From contig CAVPLC010000049.1 of assembly GCA_963705835.1 (NCBI GenBank), forward strand, positions 1-64,000: a DNA stretch of 64,000 bases, in the 5' to 3' direction. Source of the stretch: Palsa-504 sp963705835 (lineage in GTDB: Bacteria > Actinomycetota > Actinomycetes > Streptosporangiales > Streptosporangiaceae). The position numbers and the translations under genes were made by a program. Below are positions 9,365 to 17,863 of the stretch, in pieces. The number at the start of each line of letters is the position of its first letter. Positions within the stretch are counted from its first letter, which is position 1. The notes beneath the pieces were generated by a model. It saw only the letters and a program-made list of their open reading frames with translations. It was not told where the DNA came from and searched no databases.

Positions 9365-10309
9365 TTAAGGAAGAGCCGCAGGAAGCGCATGGATCGTCTG
9401 CAACCAGGTCTGGACCAGCTTTGGCCAATCCGTGATTGGAAGGTCGGTGCGGCGCAGTCCATAGCCGTGTCCGCCGTTGGCGTAGAGATGCATCTCGGCC
9501 GGAACCTTGGCGTTTTTTAGTGCCAGAAAATAGACTATGGAGTTTTCGACATGCACCGGATCGTCCTCCGCTTGAACAATAAAAGATGGCGGAGTCTGGC
9601 TGCTGACATGAATCTCCGGATTCGGCGCAAAGCTCTGTTCCGCGAGCGCTAGATAGCCGGGGTAAATGATCACGGCGAAATCGGGACGGCAGCTGACTTT
9701 ATCGCGGTCATCGACAGGATCGTAGAGACGCTGATCGAAGTGCGTGCTGAGCGCGGCTGCCAAGTGAGCTCCCGCGGAGAATCCCAGCACACCGATGCGC
9801 TGGGCATCAAGGTGCCACTGGCCAGCGTGCGAGCGGACGATGCGGAGCGCTCGCTGAGCGTCTTCGAGCGCGGCGGAAGACTTGGGATATGGTCCGGAAT
9901 CGGGTACACGATATTTGACCAGAAGGCAGGTGATACCTACGCGGTTGAGCCAATCGCAGACTTCGCTACCTTCCAGGTCGATGGCCAGGATGCGGTAACC
10001 GCCTCCGGGAAAAACGACAACCGCGGCGCCGGAGTTGTTCTGCGGGGGCGGGTAAACGGTGAGGGTTGGTGCGGAGACATGGCCCAGGCGGACGACCGGC
10101 TTACCGGCAATCAGGGTGTCTTTGGCGGTCGTGGTGTCGACTTCGGAACTAGAATTCGGCCGCGCGCCGGGCGCGCCGTGGGGCCAGAGGTTTAGGGTCA
10201 GATGACCGGACGGAGGCTGCCATGCGGGGGTTTGAGCGAAAAGGCTGGCAGAGAAGGCGACAACTGCGGCAAGAAGAGACAGACGGCTAAGCATAATCAT
10301 CGCAATCAC
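9365..10309 (-). CDS. Secreted alpha/beta hydrolase (carbohydrate-esterase-like)
   Basis: A 314-residue protein with a signal peptide (LSLLAAVVAFSASLFAQ) and a complete alpha/beta-hydrolase triad: oxyanion motif PGGGY at 101-105, nucleophile elbow GFSAG with Ser178, acid Asp249/250 in QAEDDPVH, and His281 in GGHGYG. The N-terminal LWPHGAPGA and the overall layout match secreted esterases annotated as acetyl-xylan-esterase-like or endoxylanase-associated. It probably removes acyl groups from polysaccharides outside the cytoplasm; the exact substrate is inference. It interrupts the dppB-dppC-like pair on the opposite strand. Confidence 0.88.
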   Translation of the reverse strand: MIAMIMLSRLSLLAAVVAFSASLFAQTPAWQPPSGHLTLNLWPHGAPGARPNSSSEVDTTTAKDTLIAGKPVVRLGHVSAPTLTVYPPPQNNSGAAVVVFPGGGYRILAIDLEGSEVCDWLNRVGITCLLVKYRVPDSGPYPKSSAALEDAQRALRIVRSHAGQWHLDAQRIGVLGFSAGAHLAAALSTHFDQRLYDPVDDRDKVSCRPDFAVIIYPGYLALAEQSFAPNPEIHVSSQTPPSFIVQAEDDPVHVENSIVYFLALKNAKVPAEMHLYANGGHGYGLRRTDLPITDWPKLVQTWLQTIHALPAALP

Positions 10310-10424
10310 TGAGTTTGACCGGCCAGGGCCGCGCCCAAATCTTTGCCGCTATATATTTTGATCGGATTCATCATCATCACTACAGAACATTCCCACTCGA
10401 GATATGGTAGTTGTAGCTTAGCTT

Positions 10425-11294
10425 ATGTCAACCGCCGCCATCTCGTTCCGCCGCTCCATTGCGGGAAACGCCCGCCACAATCCCCTGGCGGCCGCGGGAG
10501 TGGTGTTGGTTGTCATCTTCGTGATCTTCGCGCTGTTCGCGCCCTGGATTGCGCCGCAGGATCCCGCCTCGATCCATTTACCCGACCGCCTCGATCCGCC
10601 CTCAGCGGCGCATTGGTTCGGCACCGACGAACTCGGCCGCGACATCCTCTCGCGGGTGATTTATGGCGCGCGCATCTCCATGCTGGTGGGCAGTTCGGTG
10701 GTGCTCACATCGCTTGCCTTGGGACTCATCATCGGCTCCATCGCCGGATACTACGGAGGAGCCATCGACCGCTTCGTCAACGTCGTCCTGATGAACGCCT
10801 TTCTTTCGTTCCCGGGGATCCTGCTGGCGATCGCTTTCATCGCTTTTCGCGGGCCCGGTATTTTCAACCTGGTGCTGGCTCTCTCCCTCGGCGGGTGGGT
10901 CGGCTATGCGCGCCTGGTGCGCGGACAAGTGCTGGCTGCCCGCGAACGCGAATTCGTCGAAGCCGCTCGTGCTCTCGGCGCCAGCGATCTGCGCATCATC
11001 GTTCGCCACATTCTGCCTAACATTATTCAGCCGGTGGTGGTACAGGCAGCGATCGGCATGGCGGGGGCCATCCTCGCCGAAGCCACCATGAGTTTTCTCG
11101 GACTCGGCGTCCCTCCGCCGATTGCCAGTTGGGGAGCCATGCTCAATGACGGCCGGGCCCACCTGTTCGACGCCCCGCACCTCGTGCTGTTTCCCGCCCT
11201 GGCTGTGATGCTTGCCGTGCTGAGTTTCAACTTTATCGGGGATGCGTTGCGCGATTATCTCGACCCTCGCTCGCGCCTCGAAGCCGGTCTGTAA
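10425..11294 (+). CDS. Peptide/nickel ABC transporter permease, DppC/OppC type
   Basis: A 289-residue permease with the DppC-type N-terminus (NPLAAAGVVLVVIFVIFALFAPWIAP), the periplasmic HWFGTDELGRDILSRVIYGAR motif and the EAA loop REREFVEAARALGASD followed by HILPNIIQPVVV. It ends FIGDALRDYLDPRS, as usual. It must work with a DppB-type partner, most likely the one at 7678. AT-rich sequence at 10340-10420 may carry its promoter, consistent with independent transcription. Confidence 0.92.
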   Translation: MSTAAISFRRSIAGNARHNPLAAAGVVLVVIFVIFALFAPWIAPQDPASIHLPDRLDPPSAAHWFGTDELGRDILSRVIYGARISMLVGSSVVLTSLALGLIIGSIAGYYGGAIDRFVNVVLMNAFLSFPGILLAIAFIAFRGPGIFNLVLALSLGGWVGYARLVRGQVLAAREREFVEAARALGASDLRIIVRHILPNIIQPVVVQAAIGMAGAILAEATMSFLGLGVPPPIASWGAMLNDGRAHLFDAPHLVLFPALAVMLAVLSFNFIGDALRDYLDPRSRLEAGL

Positions 11295-11453
11295 GTCTCA
11301 CTCAAACCTGTCGTCTGCCGCGCGCCGGAGCGAATGCGAGGATCTTCGTCAAGCAACCTCCTTCTCCGCGCTCCTCGCCTGCCGATGAAAACGTAAAGCC
11401 GTTGTCGGCCCTGGCCTGTCTGCAACCCACTGAAAAGGCGGCTGATCCACTTC

Positions 11454-11482
11454 TTGACATAAATCGCAAATTGCAATATAAC
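11454..11482 (+). promoter_or_regulatory. Sigma70-type promoter with a palindrome in the spacer
   Basis: TTGACA at 11454-11459 and TATAAC at 11477-11482 are separated by exactly 17 bases, a near-ideal housekeeping promoter for the XRE-led operon at 11515. The spacer carries the palindrome GCAAATTGC (11466-11474), well placed for repression, possibly by the XRE protein encoded just downstream. Confidence 0.7.
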
Positions 11483-11514
11483 TATTTCGATCTGGGATAT
11501 TAGCTGGGGGGCCG

Positions 11515-12177
11515 GTGAAGCTGGGCGAGAAGATTCGTTACCTGCGCGAGGTTGAAGGATCGCTGCGCGGCCTGGGGCGTCCCATGACTCAGCTGGAACT
11601 GGTGCGCGCGCTGCGCAAAGAGATCGGTCAGGGGAAGAGCATCAGCCAGTCCTATCTCTCGCAGATCGAGAACGGAGCGCGCCCCCACATGACGCAGTCG
11701 TCGCGCGCGCTGCTGGCAAAGTTTTTCAAGGTGCATCCCGGCTTTCTGGTGGATGATCCCGACGGCTATCACGCGGAGTTGACTTCGGATCTGCGCACGA
11801 CCGAAGGTCAGCTCGACGTCTGGCTGTTGCAAGGCTCGGAGCGTTTTGCCAACGACCCGGAGGTCAGCCGTGTGCTGATTAAAGCGGCCCGCGAGAAAGA
11901 CACGCGGCGCTGTTTGCTGGCCCTGGGTGCGATTCTCGACACGCCGGGACTGGCCGACCGCCTGCTCGAGGCGTTGCGACCGGAATTGGCCGCCACGCGA
12001 ACCATCGCCCATCAGCGAGTGCGGCAGGAAGGCGAATGCGATGACATCGACACAGCTCGACTGGTCGGACTTTTATTTGATTTGTTTTGCCATCGGTTTC
12101 TGCTTCAGCTTCTTTTCGTTTGTGTTTGGAGGATCGCGCTTCGGGCGTCTGCATTTGCCGCATTTCCACGGCCATAG
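11515..12177 (+). CDS. XRE-type helix-turn-helix regulator
   Basis: The N-terminal 75 residues form an XRE-like HTH: MKLGEKIRYLREVEGS, MTQLELVRAL, then SISQSYLSQIENGARPHMT as the recognition helix region. The middle (120-175) is helical without a known ligand fold. The start is GTG at 11515 behind a G-rich ribosome site. The last 45 residues overlap the next gene in another frame and look unlike protein (LRASAFAAFPRP), so the true end probably lies near 12,042, where a one-base shift would give an ATGA overlap. It probably controls the NfeD/flotillin genes behind it. Confidence 0.75.
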   Translation: MKLGEKIRYLREVEGSLRGLGRPMTQLELVRALRKEIGQGKSISQSYLSQIENGARPHMTQSSRALLAKFFKVHPGFLVDDPDGYHAELTSDLRTTEGQLDVWLLQGSERFANDPEVSRVLIKAAREKDTRRCLLALGAILDTPGLADRLLEALRPELAATRTIAHQRVRQEGECDDIDTARLVGLLFDLFCHRFLLQLLFVCVWRIALRASAFAAFPRP

Positions 12178-12719
12178 CGTGCCGCCAGCCACCGGCGCAA
12201 CTCTGCATGCTCCGGTCGCAGGCGGTCCGGTGCCGGCTGCCAACGGGTCGATTGCGATCGTCGGCCGAGAGCGCTCCTGCAGCCAGCCGCGGGAGCAACG
12301 TTTCGCCCTTGAATCCGCCTTCGCTGGCCGCGTTCCTGGCGTGGTTTGGCGGCACTGGATACCTGCTTACCCGCTTCTCGACCTTATGGGTTGGATTGGG
12401 ATTGCTGCTTTCGGTGGGCAGTGGCGTCCTGGGTGGAGGAATCATTTTCTTCTTCCTAAGCAGAGTGTTGATTTCCGACGAAGAGAACATGGATTCCGCC
12501 GATTACGAGATGGTCGGCGTGCTCGGCCGGCTCTGCGTTTCCATCCGCGAGGGCGGCACGGGCGAGATTCTGTATTCGCAGGCGGGCACGCGCCGCGTCT
12601 GCGGCGCGCGCAGCGAGGATGGCAAAGCCATGGCCAAGGGAACCGAGGTCATGGTTACCCGCTACGAAAAAGGAATTGCTTACGTCCGCTTGTGGAGCGA
12701 GATGTCGGGAGAACAGTAG
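12041..12719 (+). pseudogene. NfeD-like membrane protein with OB-fold tail, frameshifted
   Basis: From ATG 12041 the first frame gives a membrane helix (FYLICFAIGFCFSFFSFVF) and a His/Pro-rich linker. Near 12,265-12,300 the reading moves to another frame with two further helices (WFGGTGYLLTRFSTLWVGLGL and GSGVLGGGIIFFFL) and a soluble tail (EMVGVLGRLCVSIREGGTGE, VMVTRYEKGIAYVRLW) that has the look of the NfeD OB-fold. NfeD proteins partner flotillins, and a flotillin gene follows. One frameshift separates it from an intact product of about 225 residues. Confidence 0.65.
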
Positions 12720-12753
12720 CCGGACCAGCGTAAAGGTTGCACCGGGAGATCTT

Positions 12754-12990
12754 ATGAAGCGAGCAGGGGATTATGGCATTCATGCTGGTGTTGTTCACCC
12801 TCGCCTGCTATGCGTGCCCGCCAACCAACCGAGTTCCGGGTGGCCGCTGATGCTGGTTTTCGCTTGGATATGGGTGGTTCTCTGCCTGGTCAACAACTGG
12901 ATCGCAGAGCGCAACCTGAAGGCGCAGCCGCCGCCAGCGGGGTGGCTGCGCCAGGCACTTTTCCGCGGATGTGAGGCAGAGAGGGCGTGA
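12754..12990 (+). CDS. Small membrane protein between nfeD-like and flotillin genes
   Basis: A 78-residue frame starting at ATG 12754, preceded by GGGAGAT. It has one convincing membrane helix (WPLMLVFAWIWVVLCLVNNWI) followed by a basic tail. No family recognised. The frame before the helix reads poorly and may include a shift, since another frame over the same bases gives a second hydrophobic start. The position suggests a third component of the flotillin operon. Confidence 0.45.
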   Translation: MKRAGDYGIHAGVVHPRLLCVPANQPSSGWPLMLVFAWIWVVLCLVNNWIAERNLKAQPPPAGWLRQALFRGCEAERA

Positions 12991-13033
12991 TTCAGAAACG
13001 GTTCTTCAACTGCATTTTGTTCCAGGAGGCGTT

Positions 13034-14446
13034 ATGCCAGAGATGTCACGGATGGTGGAGATTTGGATTTTCGTTGGGCTGGGAGTGATGGTCCTTCTGT
13101 TCCTGATGAGCGGAATGGCCAGGCTCTATCGCAAGGCGGGGCCGCACGAGGCACTCATCGTGTACGGCTTAGGCGGGACGCGGGTCGTACAGGGGCACGG
13201 CACCCTGGTGCTGCCGATGGTGCAGAGTCTGCCGCGATCTATCGCTCGAACTGATGTCGTTCGACGTGGCGCCGCAGCAGGATCTCTACACCAAGCAGGG
13301 CGTCGCGGTGACCGTCGAAGCGGTCGCGCAGATCAAGGTGAAGTCCGATCGCGGAATCGATCCTCACGGCCGCCGAGCAGTTCCTCACCAAGACCGATCA
13401 GGAGCGCGAAGGCCTGATCCGTCTGGTGATGGAAGGCCACCTGCGCGGCATCATCGGCCAGCTTACGGTGGAAGAAATCGTCAAGCAGCCGGAGATGGTC
13501 GCCGACCGCATGCGCTCCACCTGCGCCGACGACATGAACAAGATGGGCCTGGAAGTGATCTCGTTCACCATCAAGGAAGTTCGCGACAAGAACGAATACA
13601 TCACCAACATGGGCAGACCGGACGTGGCGCGCATCAAGCGCGATGCCGACGTGGCCACGGCCGAAGCCGATCGCGACACGGCGATCAAGCGCGCGCTGGC
13701 GCAGCGCGAAGCCGCCGTTGCCAGGGCGCAGGCGGATCAGGAGCGCGTGCTGGCGGAGACTCTGTCGCTGGCCAAGCAGGCGGAATCGCAGCGCGACCTC
13801 GAAGTCAAGAAGGCGCAATACCTGGAAGTCACCAAACGGCAGCAGGCGCAGGCCGACAAGGCCTACGACATCCAGACCAACATCATGCAGCAGCAGGTGA
13901 TTGCCGAGCAGGTGAAGGTCCAGCAGATCGAGAAAGAGCAGCAGGTCAAAGTGCAGGAGGCGGAAATCAATCGCCGCGAGAAAGAACTGATCGCCACCGT
14001 GTTGAAAGGCGCCGAGATCGAGCGCCAGCGCATCGAGACACTGGCGGCGGCCGAGAAGCAGCGCCTGATCGCCGAAGCCGAAGGCCACGCGTCGTCGATT
14101 CGCGCGCAAGGCGAGGCCGAAGCCGAAATCATCTTCAAGAAGGGCGAGGCCGAAGCCAAGGCGATGAACGTGAAAGCCGAGGCCTACCAGGAATACAACC
14201 AGGCGGCCGTGGTCGACAAGACTGATCACCAGCATGCCCGAGATCGTGAAGGCCTTGGCCGCGCCGCTCGCCAACGTCGACAAGATCACCATCGTCTCCA
14301 CCGGCAACGGCGACACCGCGGGCATGAACAAGATCACCGGCGACATCACCAAAATGGCGGCGCAGGTGCCGGCGCTGTTCGAGACGCTCTCGGGCATGCC
14401 GCTGTCGGAGTTGCTGGGCAAAGTCCGCCAGATCGGCGACAAAGGT
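13034..14446 (+). pseudogene. Flotillin (SPFH/band 7) protein, three frameshifts, 3' end lost at the junction
   Basis: Start ATG 13034 with CCAGGAGGC upstream. Frame one gives the N-terminal membrane hairpin (IWIFVGLGVMVLLFLMS) and SPFH start (YRKAGPHEALIVYG). Near 13,240 the frame changes (LELMSFDVAPQQDLYTKQGV), again near 13,350 (LTAAEQFLTKTDQEREGLIR through RMRSTCADDMNKMGLEV and the long Glu/Ala/Gln/Lys coiled coil from about 13,640 to 14,150), and again near 14,220 (MPEIVKALAAPLANVDKIT to SELLGKVRQIGDK). All blocks are in the right flotillin order. It has no stop: at about 14,446 it merges into an antisense gap gene. Flotillins scaffold membrane microdomains. Confidence 0.85.
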
Positions 14447-14456
14447 CAGGGAGCCG
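14440..14456. other. Chimeric junction between acidobacterial-type and actinobacterial-type DNA
   Basis: To the left the + strand still reads flotillin (VRQIGDKG); to the right the - strand reads glyceraldehyde-3-phosphate dehydrogenase up to VRVPVEDGSLT. Both coding sequences lose their 3' ends at the same point. GC content, start-codon use and gene families change here. An assembly join is the simplest reading. Confidence 0.75.
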
Positions 14457-15169
14457 TCCTCCACCGGGACCCGGACGGCCACGCCGTCCAGCTTCCCGGC
14501 CAGGTCCGGGATGACCTCGCCGGTGGCACGGGCCGCGCCCGTCGAGGTCGGCACGATGCTGACCGCCGCCGACCGAGCCCGCCGCAGGTCCTTGTGCGGC
14601 CCGTCGAGGAGCATCTGATCGCCGGTGTAGGCGTGCACCGTGGTCATGAACCCCTGCACCACGCCGAACGCGTCGTGCAGCACCTTGACCATCGGGGCCA
14701 CGCAGTTGGTGGTGCAGGACGCGTTGGAGATCACGTCATGCCGGTGCGGGTCGTAGGCGCCCTCGTTGACCCCGATCACGACCGTGAGGTCCACGCCCTT
14801 GCCCGGAGCCGATATCAGCACCTTCCGCGCGCCGCCCTTCAGGTGCAGCGCCGCGCCGTCGCGGCTGCGGAACTTGCCGGTGGACTCGATGACGACGTTG
14901 GCGCCGAGCTTGGCCCAGTCGATCGCCGCGGGGTCGCGCTCGGACAGCACGGGGATCGGGTCCCCGGCGACGATCAGCGAGTCGTCGGTGTGCTCCACCG
15001 GGCGGCCGAGCCGGCCGTAGGTGGAGTCGAAGGCCAGCAGGTGCGCCAGCGTCCTGGCGTCGGTGATGTCGTTGACCGCTACCACCTGCAGGTCGGTGCG
15101 CTCCAGCGCCAGGCGCGTGAACGAGCGCCCGATGCGGCCGAAGCCGTTGATACCTACTCTGACAGTCAT
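14447..15169 (-). CDS. gap: Glyceraldehyde-3-phosphate dehydrogenase, type I, C-terminally truncated
   Basis: About 240 residues of a normal 330 are present. The NAD fold starts VRVGINGFGRIGRS; the catalytic Cys152 sits in SNASCTTNC; TTVHAYTGDQ supplies the active-site His, and STGAARATGEVIP binds the C3 phosphate. After EDGSLT the likeness stops at the junction near 14,447, so about 90 C-terminal residues are missing. ATG 15169. Glycolytic enzyme interconverting glyceraldehyde 3-phosphate and 1,3-bisphosphoglycerate. A DosR-like box lies 85 bases upstream, between gap and the divergent gene at 15335. Confidence 0.9.
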
Positions 15170-15253
15170 GTGAGCTTCCTCCTCATGGTGCTTCCACCAG
15201 CAGCCTGGGCGTATCGGGTCGAGCACAGGTAGCGCCAATAGGCACCCAGCCGC

Positions 15254-15267
15254 GGGACCATCGGCCC
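15254..15267. promoter_or_regulatory. DosR-like box (12 of 14)
   Basis: GGGACCATCGGCCC matches the core GGGACYWWRGTCCC at 12 of 14 positions. It lies between the divergent gap and Rv1733c-like genes, 68 bases before the latter's ATG. Confidence 0.45.
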
Positions 15268-15334
15268 TGGCTGCTCTCTCCACCAGCACTGGATCGTGGA
15301 CGGGCAGACCCTGCGGATCGATGAGGTGACGACG

Positions 15335-15754
15335 ATGCGAGCGACGAGCATCTGGCTGGCCAGGCTGCTTCGCGGACGGCGGCCGGATCGCAATCCGCTG
15401 CGGCGCGGATCAGACCGGGCCGAGACGGCCATCCTCGGCGTGCTGCTGGCTGCCTTCCTGGTAGGCGCCCCGTTCGCGGCACACGCCGCCGGAAGCTGGA
15501 CCTACGCCACGGCCGCGCGGGAAGCGCAGCTACAGCAGGCCACGACCTACCAGGTGCCGGCGACCCTGCTCCAGACTGCGCTGCCCTGGAATGCCGGTGC
15601 ATACGGCGGGGAAGCCAACGCCCGGTGGAAGGCCCCCGACGGCCAGGCACGTACCGGCCAGATCTTCGTCGCCGGCGGTGGCGCGGCGGGCAGCACGGTC
15701 ATGGTCTGGACGAATCAGGCCGGTCGCGCCATGCGGGAGACCCGAGGGGAGTGA
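15335..15754 (+). CDS. Rv1733c-like membrane protein (short form)
   Basis: A 139-residue protein. The motif RNPLRRGSDRAET followed by a membrane helix (AILGVLLAAFLVGAPFAAHAAG) is the signature start of the Rv1733c family, a DosR-regulated membrane antigen of M. tuberculosis. The outer part ends with the family-typical block ARWKAPDGQARTGQIFV and GSTVMVWTNQAG. The second membrane helix present in Rv1733c (about 200 residues) is missing, so this copy is C-terminally short. ATG 15335 follows GAGGTGACGACG. A longer frame opens at 15296 but lacks likeness. Function unknown. Five bases separate it from the CBS gene downstream. Confidence 0.8.
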   Translation: MRATSIWLARLLRGRRPDRNPLRRGSDRAETAILGVLLAAFLVGAPFAAHAAGSWTYATAAREAQLQQATTYQVPATLLQTALPWNAGAYGGEANARWKAPDGQARTGQIFVAGGGAAGSTVMVWTNQAGRAMRETRGE

Positions 15755-15759
15755 GCACA

Positions 15760-16452
15760 ATGTCGCGGGCCGACGCGTATCTCGAGGCCAGGCTCCATCA
15801 TCACCGCACGGTGCAGGACGTGATGACCACCGCGGTGGTGACCGTGGACCGGCTCACCCCGTACAAGGAGATCGCCTGCCTGCTGGCCGAGCACCGGGTC
15901 AGCAGCCTGCCGGTGCTGGCCGACGGCTGGCAGGTGATCGGCGTGGTGTCGGAAACGGACCTGCTCGCCGCGCAGGACAGCGCGGCGCGGCGGGGGAGGG
16001 CCGCCGCCCGGCGCGGCCGTGCTAGCCGGTCACGCCCCGCGACGCTGACCGCGGCCGAGCTGATGACCGCGCCGCCCGTCACCATCCGCCCCGATGCGAC
16101 CATCGCGGCCGCGACGCGCACCATGACCACGCACCACGTGACGAGCCTGCCGGTGACCGGTGCCGACCGTCAGCTGATCGGCATCGTCAGCCGCCTCGAC
16201 TTGCTGAGCGTCTTCTTGCGCCCGGACGCCGATCTCACCGGCGAGGTCCGGCACATCGTCGACGAGATGCCGTTCCACGACCCGGCCGGCGTCATCGTGA
16301 CGGTGCGCCATGGCATTGTGACCCTGGCCGGCGTGGCTGGGCCCGCGCCGGGCCAGCATCAAGACCTCGTCCCGGCCGCGATCCGGCTGATCTGGGATGT
16401 CGACGGCGTGGTCGACGTCGTGAACAGGCTCATCCCGGGCCACGGCGACTGA
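15760..16452 (+). CDS. CBS-domain protein with a BON-like tail
   Basis: A 230-residue protein: CBS1 from VQDVMTTAVVTV to SETDLLAAQ, an Arg/Ala-rich linker of about 25 residues, CBS2 from TAAELMTAPPVTIRP to GIVSRLDLLSVF, then a tail (VIVTVRHGIVTLAGVAG to VDGVVDVVNRLI) with the shape of a BON domain. CBS pairs bind adenine nucleotides; hypoxic response protein 1 (Rv2626c) of the DosR regulon is a two-CBS protein. ATG 15760 has CGAGGGGA nine bases upstream. Transcribed with the Rv1733c-like gene before it. Confidence 0.88.
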   Translation: MSRADAYLEARLHHHRTVQDVMTTAVVTVDRLTPYKEIACLLAEHRVSSLPVLADGWQVIGVVSETDLLAAQDSAARRGRAAARRGRASRSRPATLTAAELMTAPPVTIRPDATIAAATRTMTTHHVTSLPVTGADRQLIGIVSRLDLLSVFLRPDADLTGEVRHIVDEMPFHDPAGVIVTVRHGIVTLAGVAGPAPGQHQDLVPAAIRLIWDVDGVVDVVNRLIPGHGD

Positions 16453-16465
16453 GGGCGAAGGTCCC
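16452..16465. promoter_or_regulatory. DosR-like box (11 of 14)
   Basis: AGGGCGAAGGTCCC, 90 bases upstream of the second Rv1733c-like gene and overlapping the last base of the CBS gene. The right half-site GGTCCC is perfect and the left half is weak. Confidence 0.35.
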
Positions 16466-16555
16466 GGCCAGACCGGGCGGTTGGCCTCTGGCTGACCCGA
16501 ACGCATGCACCGGAGAGTGGAGCCATAATGCACCGCTCGACAAGAGGTGAGATCG

Positions 16556-17041
16556 ATGAACCCAGGACACACGACCAGGCCGGAACGGACGGAAAACGCC
16601 GTTCTGAGCGCGCTGATGACCGCGTTCCTGGCCGGTTCCCCGTTCGTCGCGTACGCCGCTGGCCGGTGGGCCTCCGCCAGGCTCTCCCGGGCAGCGCGGC
16701 TTCAGCAAGCCACCCTCCGCCAGGTCCCGGCGACGCTGCTCCAGGCGGCTCCCGTCCAGGGAGAAGCGGGAATGGTCCCGGACACGCTCGCCCGGTGGCG
16801 GGCACCGGACGGGCAGCTCCGCACCGGCCAGGTTCCCGGGCCCAGCGGAGCGGCGGCGGGCAGCACGGTGCGGGTGTGGGTTGACCAGAAGGGCAACCTC
16901 GCCGATCCTCCGATGCAGCAGCCTGCGATCGCGGATCGCACCGAAGTGGCCGAAGGGCTGGCCGCCGCGGGCTTCGCCGCCGCGCTGGCCGCGACCGGAC
17001 CGCTGGCTCGCCACCACGCGGACCGGCGCCGGGCCGCATAA
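16556..17041 (+). CDS. Rv1733c-like membrane protein (long form)
   Basis: A 161-residue paralog of the 15335 gene: ERTENAVLSALMTAFLAGSPFVAYAAG (helix 1), QATLRQVPATLLQ, ARWRAPDGQLRTGQV, GSTVRVWVDQKG, and here also the second hydrophobic segment (EGLAAAGFAAALAATGPLA) as in full-length Rv1733c. It lacks the RNPLxRGxDR lead of the first copy. ATG 16556 follows AGAGGTGAG. A textbook intrinsic terminator follows at 17068. Probably an integral membrane protein with an exported loop; role unknown. Confidence 0.8.
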   Translation: MNPGHTTRPERTENAVLSALMTAFLAGSPFVAYAAGRWASARLSRAARLQQATLRQVPATLLQAAPVQGEAGMVPDTLARWRAPDGQLRTGQVPGPSGAAAGSTVRVWVDQKGNLADPPMQQPAIADRTEVAEGLAAAGFAAALAATGPLARHHADRRRAA

Positions 17042-17067
17042 GACCGCAACGTCGACGGCAGATAGCA

Positions 17068-17093
17068 GGGCCGCGCTTATGCGCGGCCCTTTT
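17068..17093 (+). terminator. Intrinsic terminator
   Basis: GGGCCGCGC (17068-17076), loop TTAT, GCGCGGCCC (17081-17089), then TTTT. A perfect nine-base stem with a U-tract, 27 bases after the Rv1733c-like stop. Confidence 0.85.
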
Positions 17094-17110
17094 GCTTTGG
17101 GCCGGAACGA

Positions 17111-17124
17111 AGGACTGAGGTCCT
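17111..17124. promoter_or_regulatory. DosR-like box (11 of 14, fully symmetric)
   Basis: AGGACTGAGGTCCT has perfect AGGAC/GTCCT half-sites at the standard spacing, immediately after the terminator and 123 bases before the ATG at 17247. Confidence 0.45.
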
Positions 17125-17246
17125 AGTGGGGTGGTGACGTCTAGCCGTGACGCAGACGGGGGAGGGGGCGGCAGACTCCTGGTTGAAAGGTCAAGAACAG
17201 GCGGGCCGGGAGACCCCGGGGCCCGCACTCGCAAGGAGGAATTACG

Positions 17247-17837
17247 ATGCGCCGCAACTCTCATTTCACCCTCGCCATCGCGGGCTTCGCCGCCGCGGTG
17301 CTGCTGGCGGTGGCCGGCGGACTGCTGCTGTGGGGATCGGCCTACGTGCACAACACCGTGCAGAACCAGCTGGCCGCCCAGCAGATCTACTTCCCGCCCC
17401 AGTCCGCGTTCGCGCACCCGGTGGCGGGCGGCGAGATCACCCCGAACATGATCCCTTCGGTGTCGCAGTACGCGGGGGAGCAGCTGCTGACCGGCCAGCA
17501 GGCCGAGGCCTACGCTGACCACTTCATCGCCCAGCACATCACCGACATGTCCGGCGGCAAGACCTACTCCCAGCTGTCGGCGTTGTCGATAGCCCAGCCG
17601 AACAACACCAAGCTGGCCGGCATGGTCGCGACCGTGTTCAAGGGCGAGACGCTTCGCAGCATGCTGCTGAACGCTTACGGCTGGTGGAAGGTCTCCCAGA
17701 TCGCCTACATCGCCTCCCTGATCGCCTTCGGGCTCGGCGGCCTGACCTTCCTGGTCTCGCTGTTCGGCCTGACCCTGGGCCGCAAGCCCGAGATCACCCA
17801 CGAGGTCATCACCGGGGACTCGGTCAAGACCGCATGA
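17247..17837 (+). CDS. Two-helix membrane protein, unknown function
   Basis: A 196-residue protein with an N-terminal helix (HFTLAIAGFAAAVLLAVAGGLLLWG), an outer domain of about 110 residues containing QQIYFPPQSAF, and a C-terminal helix pair region (ASLIAFGLGGLTFLVSLFGLTLG). ATG 17247 is preceded by an excellent AAGGAGGAATTACG. I do not recognise a named family, though FPP-containing two-helix proteins of this layout are frequent in actinobacteria. Flanked by a DosR-like box upstream and a strong hairpin downstream, so it is a single-gene unit. Confidence 0.75.
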   Translation: MRRNSHFTLAIAGFAAAVLLAVAGGLLLWGSAYVHNTVQNQLAAQQIYFPPQSAFAHPVAGGEITPNMIPSVSQYAGEQLLTGQQAEAYADHFIAQHITDMSGGKTYSQLSALSIAQPNNTKLAGMVATVFKGETLRSMLLNAYGWWKVSQIAYIASLIAFGLGGLTFLVSLFGLTLGRKPEITHEVITGDSVKTA

Positions 17838-17863
17838 CGCCCGCCCAGTCAGCAACGGAAAAC

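Noticed and set aside
13333..14442. Long minus-strand open frame opposite the flotillin gene
   Set aside because: It mirrors the flotillin coiled coil and has low-complexity Leu/His/Phe content without any family pattern; codon-bias shadow.
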